Positions 8,587 through 16,055 of a DNA stretch of 53,618 bases are shown one piece after another (position 1 is the first letter of the stretch; each line of letters begins with the position of its first letter). The DNA is from CAYXDO01 sp964463485 (GTDB taxonomy: Bacteria; Myxococcota; Kuafuiibacteriia; Kuafuiibacteriales; Kuafuiibacteriaceae): assembly GCA_964463485.1 (NCBI GenBank), contig CAYXDO010000069.1, forward strand, positions 1-53,618, read 5' to 3'. The translations under genes were made by a program, and so were the position numbers. Under the pieces are notes generated by a model, which saw only the letters and a program-made list of their open reading frames with translations, searched no databases and was not told where the DNA came from.

Positions 8587-9927
8587 TCAGTACGCGAAGA
8601 ACTGGGTGAGCGTGCTCTGCTGTGCTTTCAGTTTGGACATCGCGGTCTCGAGAGCGGAGAATTGGGCCCTCAGGCGTTGCTCGTACTTGGTCAAGTGGAG
8701 GGTGAGTCGATCGATGTCGGCGTCGATGAGTCCAACCCGACCATCGATCCCGTGGACTCGCGAAGTCAGCCTACCCTCGATCGGATCGGCGAAGCGATCG
8801 GCGAGGCCGTCGAGGCGTTCCATCAAGCCGGAGAATCCATCTTCATCGAGCTTGGCGGTGAGAAGCGCGGCAACGCTCGAACCATCGGCGAGCACGGCCT
8901 TCTCGAGCTTGGCTTCGTCGAGATTGAGTCTGCCATCGCGACCGAGCGACAGACCGACCTCGAATAGGGAGGAGTAGGTCCCTGAGCTGCCGCTCGAGCG
9001 CAGGACCGCCGAGAGCTCGTTTCGCAATTGACCCAGGGTGGGGTCGCCGACGAGCCTGTTCCGATCGACGGCTCCGGAGTATTTGGTTTCTTTCGAGATC
9101 GCGTCGACGACGGCGTTGTACCCATCTACGAGCTTCTTGACCTTGTCGATCGTTCCGGTCGCGCTCCTCGAGACCTCGATGGTGACGGGCCCGGGAGACT
9201 CCCTGACCAAGTCGAGGGTGAGGCCCGCTATGGCGTCGCGGATCGAGTTGGAGGATCGATGGATGGTGATGCCATCGACTTCGATTTCGGCGTCCTGAGC
9301 GGCCTGGACGGTGCTTCCTGGGCCACCGAGGCCGGTGGTGGTTCCGTTCTCGGTGAACAGAATCGCGCGATCGGCGCCCTGACTGAGGCCGGAGAGGGCG
9401 AGTCGGTACTCGGCGCCGTCGAAGACGATCGACGCGGACACGTCTGCTTCGCTTCGATTGATGGCGTCCCGTAGCTCCTCGAGGGTCGAGTGAGTATCAA
9501 TGTCGACACTCACGACGTCGTCGGTCCCGACCTTGATATCCAGGGTGCCGGAGCCGAGTAATCCTTCGGCGGAGCTGGACGCGAAGGTAGATGAGTAACT
9601 GCGCTGAGCTGCGGCGAGGTGGTTGACGCTCACCGAGTATGATCCGGGGCTCGCGGACCCATCGGAGCTCACGCGAGTCACCGATGGGTCCGACGAGGTG
9701 GAGGAGAAGCCGAGGAGCTCCGAAGGAGAGTCTGCCTCGCTGGCCAATGACTGGAGAGCACCGACCAAGCCTCGGAGGTTGGAGTACGCCGTTCGGTGGG
9801 CTCCGAGCTCGGATTTTCTGGCTTCGGCCTTGTCGATGGGAGACTGAGCCAACTTCACCAGCGCTTCGATGATTTTACCAGTGTCCAAGCCGCTTGCGAG
9901 ACCGCTGAACGTGACTCCACCGGTCAT
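8587..9927 (-). CDS. fliD: Flagellar filament cap protein FliD (HAP2)
   Basis: The 446-aa protein starts at ATG 9927 with GGGAG 6 bases upstream. The N-terminal FliD_N region is clear (TFSGLASGLDTGKIIEALV, then a coiled coil ending in LRGLVGALQSL). The central region has Ser/Gly-rich beta domains with the typical NHLAAAQ segment near residue 104. The FliD_C region includes GAVDRNRLVGDPTLGQLRNE and a C-terminal coiled coil (LTLHLTKYEQRLRAQFSALE) ending in LTQFFAY. FliD caps the growing filament and helps fold exported flagellin. It sits between flagellin (33-bp gap) and fliS. Size is at the lower end for the family, matching the short flagellin. Confidence 0.93.
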   Translation of the reverse strand: MTGGVTFSGLASGLDTGKIIEALVKLAQSPIDKAEARKSELGAHRTAYSNLRGLVGALQSLASEADSPSELLGFSSTSSDPSVTRVSSDGSASPGSYSVSVNHLAAAQRSYSSTFASSSAEGLLGSGTLDIKVGTDDVVSVDIDTHSTLEELRDAINRSEADVSASIVFDGAEYRLALSGLSQGADRAILFTENGTTTGLGGPGSTVQAAQDAEIEVDGITIHRSSNSIRDAIAGLTLDLVRESPGPVTIEVSRSATGTIDKVKKLVDGYNAVVDAISKETKYSGAVDRNRLVGDPTLGQLRNELSAVLRSSGSSGTYSSLFEVGLSLGRDGRLNLDEAKLEKAVLADGSSVAALLTAKLDEDGFSGLMERLDGLADRFADPIEGRLTSRVHGIDGRVGLIDADIDRLTLHLTKYEQRLRAQFSALETAMSKLKAQQSTLTQFFAY

Positions 9928-9960
9928 GACTCAACTCCCATCAGGTTTACTTGGCTAGAG

Positions 9961-10797
9961 TTAGCGACCGAGCAGTGACAGCGCGACTTGTGGGCCCTGG
10001 TTGGCTTGAGACAACACGCTGACGCCGGCCTGCACGAGGATCTGACTCTTCGTCATGGCGGCCGTCTCCTCGGCGACGTCGGCGTCCATGATGCGGGAGA
10101 GGGCGGCCGAGAGGTTCTCGTACATCGACCCGAGGTTGCTCATGGTCGTGGCGAGTCGATTCTGGACCGCGCCGAGATCACCGCGCTGGTTGGAGACGTT
10201 GTTGAGGGCGTTGTCGAGGGCGTCGATGGCGCTCTGGGCGTTCGTCTGGGAGGTCAGGCTGGTGCCGCCGAGTCCGAGCGCGGAGGCGTCCGCGTCGGAG
10301 AACGCGGTGACGGTGATGCGATCGGTCGCGCTGTTGAAGACACCCACTTGGAAGTCCACACCCGCGGCGAGGCTTCCGTCGAGGAGCTTCGAGCCGTTGT
10401 AGTCCGTGGAGTCGCTGATGCGGTCGATCTCGGAGGAGAGGGCCTGGTATTCGTCATCGAGCGACTGCCGGTCGGCCGCGGTCATCGTCCCGCCGTTGCT
10501 GGCCTCGACCGCGAGCTCGCGCATCCTGGCCAGCATGTTGTTCATCTCGTTGAGGCCTCCCTCGGCGGTCTGAATCATCGAGACGGCGTCGTTCGCGTTG
10601 CGCTGAGCCTGGGTCAAGCCGCGCTTCTGGGCGGACAAGCGGGAGGCCACCGCGAGCCCGGCGGCGTCGTCACCGGCGCGGTTGATCCGGAGGCCGGAGG
10701 AGAGCCTCTCCATCGTGGAAGCCAAGGCGCCCTGGGACTTCGCGAAGTGCCGTTGCGCCTGGATGGAGGAGGTGTTGGTCATGATCGAAATGGACAT
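9961..10797 (-). CDS. fliC: Flagellin
   Basis: This is a short 278-aa flagellin with the conserved D0/D1 ends and little central domain. The N-terminus has SSIQAQRHFAKSQGAL and the signature LSSGLRINRAGDDAAGLAVA, followed by SMIQTAEGGLNEM. The C-terminus has LGAVQNRL, MDADVAEETAAMTKSQIL and the final QVALSLLGR. The start at ATG 10797 follows AAGGAG with a 7-base gap. Only residues about 150-190 correspond to the variable domain, so the filament surface should be minimal. It is first in an operon with fliD, fliS and a FliT-like gene, behind a sigma28-like promoter at 10853-10879. No other flagellin is in the window. Confidence 0.95.
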   Translation of the reverse strand: MSISIMTNTSSIQAQRHFAKSQGALASTMERLSSGLRINRAGDDAAGLAVASRLSAQKRGLTQAQRNANDAVSMIQTAEGGLNEMNNMLARMRELAVEASNGGTMTAADRQSLDDEYQALSSEIDRISDSTDYNGSKLLDGSLAAGVDFQVGVFNSATDRITVTAFSDADASALGLGGTSLTSQTNAQSAIDALDNALNNVSNQRGDLGAVQNRLATTMSNLGSMYENLSAALSRIMDADVAEETAAMTKSQILVQAGVSVLSQANQGPQVALSLLGR

Positions 10798-10852
10798 TGT
10801 GCTTCTCCTTCACTGGGCATCGCGGGTCTCCGCGCTGCGCCGTTCAGACCTT

Positions 10853-10879
10853 CCATCGGCAAACGCGCGTAGAGCTTGA
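10853..10879 (-). promoter_or_regulatory. Sigma28 (FliA)-type promoter of the flagellin operon
   Basis: On the minus strand, TCAAGCTC (10872-10879) is followed by exactly 11 bases and then GCCGATGG (10853-10860). The enterobacterial FliA consensus is TAAAGTTT-N11-GCCGATAA; this is 5/8 and 6/8 with the preferred spacing. Transcription would begin near 10846, about 50 bases before the flagellin ATG. Late flagellar genes are the standard targets of this factor. The same -35 octamer and spacing recur at 11743. Confidence 0.7.
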
Positions 10880-10912
10880 GGGCGTTCGAGCGCTTCTGCT
10901 AGGAGTCGTTGC

Positions 10913-11707
10913 GTGGGACTTCGGCGCAGACTATCGGAGGTCCGTCCTCGTATCTTGATCGTCGACGATGACGCGCGGGTTCGGAGCAGCCTCGCGCTCG
11001 TGTTGTCGGACCTCTACGAAACTCTCGAGGCGAGCTCGGGGACCGAGGCCATTGGCGTGATCGAGAACAGCGACGTGCGAGCGGTTCTGTCCGACCTCTT
11101 CATGCCGAACGGCAGCGGTATCGAATTGGGCGCGTGGATCGAGACTCACCGGAACGATCTGGTTCCCCGATTCTTCGTACTCAGCGGGGGAGCCGTATCG
11201 GTCGAGTCCGAGGTGTTCCTGAAATCGCTCGGGCCTCGAGCGCTGAACAAGCCCATCGATCCCCGCGAGCTTCGAGAAAAGCTCCAGCAGGCCGTCGGAA
11301 TCGCTGAAGCGAACATCGCTGCGGCGCCATCTGCGGTCGAGCGAGCTGCGGCGCCATCTGCGGTCGAGCCAGCGGTGGAGGCAGAGTCGGCATCCGTCGC
11401 TCCCAGCCCGTTGGCGGAGCAGCTGAGCGCGCTGGTGCGCGGGTTGGCGGAGCCGGACCGAACCACACTCCTCGACTTCGTCCGCCAGCTCGTGCACGAT
11501 CTCACTACCCCGATCGCGACGCTCACACTCGCCGCACGATCGATCGCGCTGGAGGAACGGAACCTCGATGCCGAGACCAAGGTCGATCCCTCGCGCGCCG
11601 CACGGCTGGGCCGCCTCGCGCGAGCTCGTCGCAATGTGGAGGGCGCGACCGACCGAACTTCGGAAATCGTCCGGCTGCTCGACGAAACGACACGATCTGA
11701 CGAGTAG
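10913..11707 (+). CDS. Receiver domain protein with solitary HisKA-like dimerisation helix
   Basis: The GTG at 10913 begins a 264-aa protein divergent from flagellin. Residues 12-128 are a CheY-like receiver: ILIVDDD acidic pair, phospho-acceptor Asp in VLSDLFMPNGSG, Ser in FFVLSGG, and Lys in LNKPIDP. A linker with an Ala-rich duplication follows, then residues about 180-235 look like a histidine-kinase DHp domain, with H-box FVRQLVHDLTTPIATL. No ATP-binding (HATPase) domain follows; the protein ends at TAG. It could be a phosphotransfer protein or a scaffold that pairs with another kinase. Position between flagellar genes and a second receiver gene suggests a motility role, but that is inference. 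Confidence 0.8.
   Translation: MGLRRRLSEVRPRILIVDDDARVRSSLALVLSDLYETLEASSGTEAIGVIENSDVRAVLSDLFMPNGSGIELGAWIETHRNDLVPRFFVLSGGAVSVESEVFLKSLGPRALNKPIDPRELREKLQQAVGIAEANIAAAPSAVERAAAPSAVEPAVEAESASVAPSPLAEQLSALVRGLAEPDRTTLLDFVRQLVHDLTTPIATLTLAARSIALEERNLDAETKVDPSRAARLGRLARARRNVEGATDRTSEIVRLLDETTRSDE
11318..11369 (+). repeat. Two 25-bp in-frame direct repeats, 27-bp period
   Basis: Identical 25-base copies lie at 11318-11342 and 11345-11369 within the receiver-DHp gene. The 27-bp period keeps the reading frame and encodes AAPSAVERA followed by AAPSAVEPA in the linker between the receiver and the DHp helices. A copy-number change would alter linker length by nine residues without frameshift. Confidence 0.85.
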
Positions 11708-11742
11708 GTCCACGCCGCCCGTTCGGCTAGTACGAGGCCTCC

Positions 11743-11769
11743 TCAAGCTCCGCCTAAGTCGGTCGATGC
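11743..11769 (+). promoter_or_regulatory. Second sigma28-like promoter, upstream of receiver/HD gene
   Basis: TCAAGCTC (11743-11750), an 11-base spacer and GTCGATGC (11762-11769) repeat the layout of the flagellin promoter: the -35 octamer is identical and the -10 matches the FliA consensus at 5/8. The predicted start near 11776 is only about 13 bases before the ATG at 11789, leaving a short leader that contains the ribosome binding site GGAGG (11780-11784). That GGAGG could also pair with CCTCC at 11771-11775. Weaker evidence than the flagellin promoter because the -10 is poorer. Confidence 0.5.
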
Positions 11770-11788
11770 TCCTCCTACCGGAGGTCGC

Positions 11789-12952
11789 ATGAGCGCGAGT
11801 CCACGAGTCCTTTGTGTCGACGACGAACCTAGAGTCTTGGAGGCTCTCTCGGCAAATCTCAATCGCGAGTTCGACGTCTGGACCGCCGCAGACTCCACGC
11901 GCGCGCTCGACGTGGTAAAGAAGAACGGCCCGTTCGACGTGATTCTCGCCGACCTCAACATGTCCGGGATGGGCGGCGCCGCGCTCCTCGATCGCATGCG
12001 AGCGCTCGCTCCGACCACGGTCAGAGTCCTCTTCACAGGCGAGGCCGATCTCGAGGCCTCGATCGCCGCCGTGAACGAAGGCCAAGTCTTCCGGTTCCTG
12101 AGAAAGCCGTGTCCGCGAGACGACCTCGTCAAGGCCATTCGCGCGAGCGTCGAGCAACACCGCCTCCTCGAGTCGGAGCGGGAGCTGCTCGAGCAGACCC
12201 TCCGGGGCATGATCAAGGCGCTCATGGACGTGCTCGCGCTCGCCAATCCGACCGCCTTCGGTCACGCTTTTCAGGTTCGCAAGCTCGCCGGTCAGCTCGC
12301 CTCCGCGGCACTCATCGAAGACCGGTGGCAAATCGAGATCGCGGCAATGCTCTCGCAACTCACCTGGGTGGCGGTTCCGGCGGAGGTCATCGACCGGCAT
12401 TTTGCCGACGAGATCAAATCGGACGCCGACAGATTGGCGATCACTCGGGGGCATGAGTTCGTCGATCGCCTGGTCTCCGAGATACCCCGCCTCGAGGGAG
12501 TCCGCTCGTTGATCCGCGCGGCCCACGACCTCCCCGGCGCGAAGGATCTCGACGACAGGACATCGCGAGGGGCGAACATTCTCCGCATCGTCGGTGATTA
12601 TCACCTCCTCGACTCTGCGGCCAAACCCACTCAGCTGGTGCTGGACACGATGCGCGGAAGGCAACGCTACGACCCCGAGTTGCTCGAGACTTTCGCCATC
12701 TTGATGGGGAGCCGAGGCAAGGGGCTCGAAATTCGGGAGCTCCCATTCACACAACTCAGACCAGGCATGACTCTCGCCGACGATCTCAAGACCACGACCG
12801 GAGTCCTGCTCGCGCGCCGAGGTTACGAAATCACCGAGAGCTTCGTGGCCCGAGGGCGAAGCTTCCAACGCGGCTACGTGTTGGAACCCATTCGCGTGCG
12901 GATCGGTGGCGTCGCCTCGACTCTGAGCTCCGTGCCGGCCCTCAGGGGCTGA
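11789..12952 (+). CDS. Response regulator with degenerate HD (RpfG-like) output domain
   Basis: This 387-aa protein starts at ATG 11789, 4 bases after GGAGG. Residues 5-120 are a receiver (LCVDDE, Asp in VILADLNMSGMGG, Thr in VLFTGE, Lys in FLRKPCP), the type that precedes HD-GYP and HDOD outputs in RpfG-class regulators. After a coiled linker (LLESERELLEQTLRGMIKAL), residues about 145-330 keep the helical pattern of an HD domain (TAFGHAFQVRKLAGQLA) but the metal-binding HD pair is replaced (IAAMLSQLTWV) and no GYP motif is visible. Cyclic-di-GMP hydrolysis is therefore unlikely; a binding or signalling role is more plausible. The sigma28-like upstream site would tie it to motility. Confidence 0.8.
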   Translation: MSASPRVLCVDDEPRVLEALSANLNREFDVWTAADSTRALDVVKKNGPFDVILADLNMSGMGGAALLDRMRALAPTTVRVLFTGEADLEASIAAVNEGQVFRFLRKPCPRDDLVKAIRASVEQHRLLESERELLEQTLRGMIKALMDVLALANPTAFGHAFQVRKLAGQLASAALIEDRWQIEIAAMLSQLTWVAVPAEVIDRHFADEIKSDADRLAITRGHEFVDRLVSEIPRLEGVRSLIRAAHDLPGAKDLDDRTSRGANILRIVGDYHLLDSAAKPTQLVLDTMRGRQRYDPELLETFAILMGSRGKGLEIRELPFTQLRPGMTLADDLKTTTGVLLARRGYEITESFVARGRSFQRGYVLEPIRVRIGGVASTLSSVPALRG

Positions 12953-13055
12953 TGCACTCCTTCAAGGGCGCGAGCGCCTGGGAGCGCAGGCATCTTGCGT
13001 GCGCTACTTGGCTCGATGTCCGGAAATCGGCAAGTCCATTCGGGTCGTCGTGCGC

Positions 13056-14543
13056 TCAGGCCGACTTTTTGAGGAGCGGAGGCATCCGCTTGAGTCGCTC
13101 GACCAACGTCGTTCGATTCAGCCCAACGAGCTCGGCGGCTTGAGTCTTGTTGCCGTTGGTGACCGCGAGGGCCTCGGACAACCAGCGAGTCTCGAGGGCG
13201 GCCACGAGCGAGGTGAGATCTACTGGACCGGTCGACAAATCTGCCGACGCGGAGCTCCCGGGACAGAAGCCTGGACACCCGAAGCGGGCGAGTCCGTGGC
13301 GATCGAACGCACGGGAGCTCGGGCAGGAGCTCGAGCACTCTGGCGGCGCAGCCGTGAGGGTAGAGCTGGCCTCGACCGGGACGAGAGCACTTGCATGCGG
13401 CCGCGGTGGCATAGCTGACTCTGCGAACTGATTCCGGGGCGGCTCTCGCGCCGTCGCAGCGCGCGAAAGTGGGACGAGCTCTGAGATCTTCGTGACCCCG
13501 GCACGATCGGCTGAGCCAACCCCGGGCGCAGGCTGCGGTCGCATCCGAGGCGGTAGGTGCGCGATTGAAAGCAAACCCGGCCCACGACGCAGCAAGACCA
13601 TCCGCTCGACCAGATTCGCGAGCTCTCGGACGTTGCCCGGCCAGTCATACCGGATCAGCGCGTCGAGTAGCTCGGTGGACACACCTGTGATGTGCCGGTC
13701 GTGCCGCTGATTGGAAATCTCGAGGTAGCGCTCGACCAGCAACGGAATGTCGCTCCTTCGAGCACGAAGGGGCGGAAGCTCGATCGGCACCACATCGAGC
13801 CGAAAATACAGGTCAGGGCGAAAGCTACCGTCGCGAGCCTTCTCCTCGAGGTTCTGATTGGTCGCCGCCACGATTCGAACGTCGGCTCGAAGGCTCCGCG
13901 AACCCCCCACCGGATAGAACGTTCGCTCCTCGATGACACGCAGCAGCTTGGACTGGAGGCCAATACTCATTTCGCCGAGCTCGTCCAGGAAGAGCGTACC
14001 GCCGCGCGCCAAGTCGAAACGCCCTGGCTTGGCTTCGATCGCACCGGTGAACGCGCCCTTGGCGTGACCAAACATCTCCGATTCCATCAGCTCCGCCGGA
14101 ATCGCGGCGCAATTGATGGGCACGAACGGACCCTTCGCGCGATGACTCGCTCGGTGCAGCGCTTGGGAGAAGAGCTCTTTGCCCGTTCCTGTTTCTCCCG
14201 TCACCACAACCGAGCAGTCTGTCTCCGCCACTTGCATGGCGAGCGCGAGCACCTCGAGCAACACCTCCGACTCACCCACGATCTCCGGAGCATGAAGATC
14301 GCGCCACCGACGAACGTCTTCATAACTCTCGACGAGGGTGGGCTCGTCGTCGAGGGGAGGAGGCACGAGCGAGATACGCGGTTGGGGGTGAGCGCTCAGC
14401 ACGGGGCTCGTGTGTTCAAGATGCGGACCAGCTCGACCTCTCTCGCTCCTCAATCGGCCCTGGGTTGGCGGTGTCCGCACGGACACTGCTAACCGGAATT
14501 CGACGTGGGAATCGGGACACTCGGTGTCCAAAGCGACACTCAC
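13056..14543 (-). CDS. Sigma54-dependent transcriptional activator, AAA+ and Fis HTH, no receiver
   Basis: In the 495-aa reading, residues about 88-320 form the AAA+ core: Walker A GETGTGKE, GAFTGA loop (GHAKGAFTGAIEAKPG), Walker B GGTLFLDELGEM, R-finger region FRPDLYFRLDVVPIELPPLR and WPGNVREL. The C-terminus (about 455-490) has a Fis-type helix-turn-helix, NKTQAAELVGLNRTTLVERLKRM. The first 85 residues have no recognisable sensor domain and the start is uncertain. A long Pro/Arg-rich spacer separates the core from the HTH. Receiverless activators near flagellar genes include FleQ/FlrA/FlrC relatives, but no flagellar target is proven here. It follows the NtrC-type gene in tandem with a 69-bp gap. 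Confidence 0.88.
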   Translation of the reverse strand: MSVALDTECPDSHVEFRLAVSVRTPPTQGRLRSERGRAGPHLEHTSPVLSAHPQPRISLVPPPLDDEPTLVESYEDVRRWRDLHAPEIVGESEVLLEVLALAMQVAETDCSVVVTGETGTGKELFSQALHRASHRAKGPFVPINCAAIPAELMESEMFGHAKGAFTGAIEAKPGRFDLARGGTLFLDELGEMSIGLQSKLLRVIEERTFYPVGGSRSLRADVRIVAATNQNLEEKARDGSFRPDLYFRLDVVPIELPPLRARRSDIPLLVERYLEISNQRHDRHITGVSTELLDALIRYDWPGNVRELANLVERMVLLRRGPGLLSIAHLPPRMRPQPAPGVGSADRAGVTKISELVPLSRAATAREPPRNQFAESAMPPRPHASALVPVEASSTLTAAPPECSSSCPSSRAFDRHGLARFGCPGFCPGSSASADLSTGPVDLTSLVAALETRWLSEALAVTNGNKTQAAELVGLNRTTLVERLKRMPPLLKKSA

Positions 14544-14612
14544 GAATCGCCAAATCTGCGCGGTCCGAGACCGACTCCGAAGCGTCCCGCCAAAACTGCG
14601 CGATGTGCACTT

Positions 14613-16034
14613 TCAGGAAGATACTTTGGCCCGAAGCAGCGGCACGTGGTCGATGCCGAGCAATTTACACTTCTTGTAGAGGTGCGAGCGCTCGAGGCCC
14701 AGGGCTCGAGCTGTGTCGTTCATCGACCCATGCACACTCAGCGCTTCGGTGATGATCATCCGCTGGGCGTCTTGCAGGAGGTCTTTGAACGAGGCGTCCG
14801 TTCTGTAGAGCTTGGGACCCAGCGCAGCGGATGCGGTGCCGTGACCGAGCCCAAGCTCCGCGCACACCCGCTCCCGCGACACCTCGTCGGTGTGCGAGAG
14901 AATCACGAGGCGCTCCACCAAATTTTGCAGCTCACGAACGTTACCGGGAAAAGAGTGGCGGCTCAGCACCTCGAGCGCCCCGGGCCCAAATCGCCGGGCG
15001 GCGCTCCCGTGCAGTCGTATCGCTCGCTCTAGAAATACTTGGGCCAGCGAAGGAATATCTTCGCGGCGCTCGCGTAAGGGCGGCGTCCGGATCCGCACCA
15101 CGTTGAGTCGATAGAACAAATCCTCACGAAACTCTCGAGTCGCCACCATCGCCTCCAAGTCGCGATTCGTCGCGGCGATGATCCGAACGTTGACCCTCAC
15201 CGGGACCTTGCCGCCCACGCGTTCAAGCTCCCCATGCTGCAGCACGCGAAGCAGCTTCGCCTGCACGGCCAAAGGAAGGTCGCCGATCTCATCCAAGAAA
15301 ATGGTCCCGCGATTCGCGCGCTCGAAGCGACCCTCGTGACGCGCAGAGGCGCCCGTGAAGGCCCCCCGCTCATGGCCGAAGAGCTCACTTTCGACGAGTG
15401 AAACTGGGAGCGCAGCGCAGTTCACGCGAACGAAAGGAGCGTCCCGGCGCGGCGAACCGGTATGAATCGCTTCGGCCACGAGCTCCTTGCCCGTGCCATT
15501 CTCCCCCGTGATCAAAACTCGGCCTTCGGTCGGCGCCGTTTTCTCGATCAACCTCCGAAGCTGGCGGATGACTTCACTCTCACCAAGGAGCTCGTTTCCG
15601 CGCACGTCTTCTTTGAGCTCGGCGTTCTCGCGGGCGAGTCTCGAGTAACGCCAGACCAACTCGACGCGGTGCATGAGGTGATCGGGATGGAACGGCTTCT
15701 CGATGAAATCGGCCGCTCCGAGTCGCACCGCCTCGACCGCAGCGTCGATCGTAGCTTGCCCTGAGATCATGATCACTGGCTCGTTTCGCCGTTGCTCGCG
15801 CATGGCCACGAGAACGCTGAGCCCGTCCACTTCGGGCATGTGCAGATCGAGCAAGACTACGTCGAAGTGAGTAAGCGAAAGGACATCGAGCACTTCCTTG
15901 CTTGACGTAAGCCCTTCCGCGGAGTGACCCACGTCCTCGAAAAGTCCGCAAACAGCGTTCGCGAACCGTGCGTCATCGTCTACGACGAGGACTTTCAACG
16001 CCTCGACAGTGCCAGCGCTCAGCTGGGCTGTCAA
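14613..16034 (-). CDS. NtrC-family response regulator (receiver, sigma54 AAA+, Fis HTH)
   Basis: Residues about 13-128 are a receiver (VLVVDDD, Asp in VVLLDLHMPEVDG, Ser in IMISGQA, Lys in FIEKPFHP). Residues about 145-370 are the AAA+ domain with Walker A GENGTGKE, GAFTGA in HERGAFTGASARHEG, Walker B GTIFLDEIGDLP and FPGNVREL. A Fis HTH closes the protein (MNDTARALGLERSHLYKKCKLLG), the NtrX-like form. The longest reading uses TTG 16034; a second TTG at 15998 (MKVLVVDDD) sits after CGAGG and looks at least as good. No cognate histidine kinase is adjacent. It lies between two lipoprotein genes upstream and a receiverless activator downstream. Confidence 0.92.
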   Translation of the reverse strand: MTAQLSAGTVEALKVLVVDDDARFANAVCGLFEDVGHSAEGLTSSKEVLDVLSLTHFDVVLLDLHMPEVDGLSVLVAMREQRRNEPVIMISGQATIDAAVEAVRLGAADFIEKPFHPDHLMHRVELVWRYSRLARENAELKEDVRGNELLGESEVIRQLRRLIEKTAPTEGRVLITGENGTGKELVAEAIHTGSPRRDAPFVRVNCAALPVSLVESELFGHERGAFTGASARHEGRFERANRGTIFLDEIGDLPLAVQAKLLRVLQHGELERVGGKVPVRVNVRIIAATNRDLEAMVATREFREDLFYRLNVVRIRTPPLRERREDIPSLAQVFLERAIRLHGSAARRFGPGALEVLSRHSFPGNVRELQNLVERLVILSHTDEVSRERVCAELGLGHGTASAALGPKLYRTDASFKDLLQDAQRMIITEALSVHGSMNDTARALGLERSHLYKKCKLLGIDHVPLLRAKVSS

Positions 16035-16055
16035 TCGAGCCAGAGGGACAGAGCG

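Noticed and set aside
10931..12868. A 645-codon minus-strand open frame
   Set aside because: It covers two well-supported receiver genes on the other strand and has the His/Arg/Glu-biased composition of an antisense frame.
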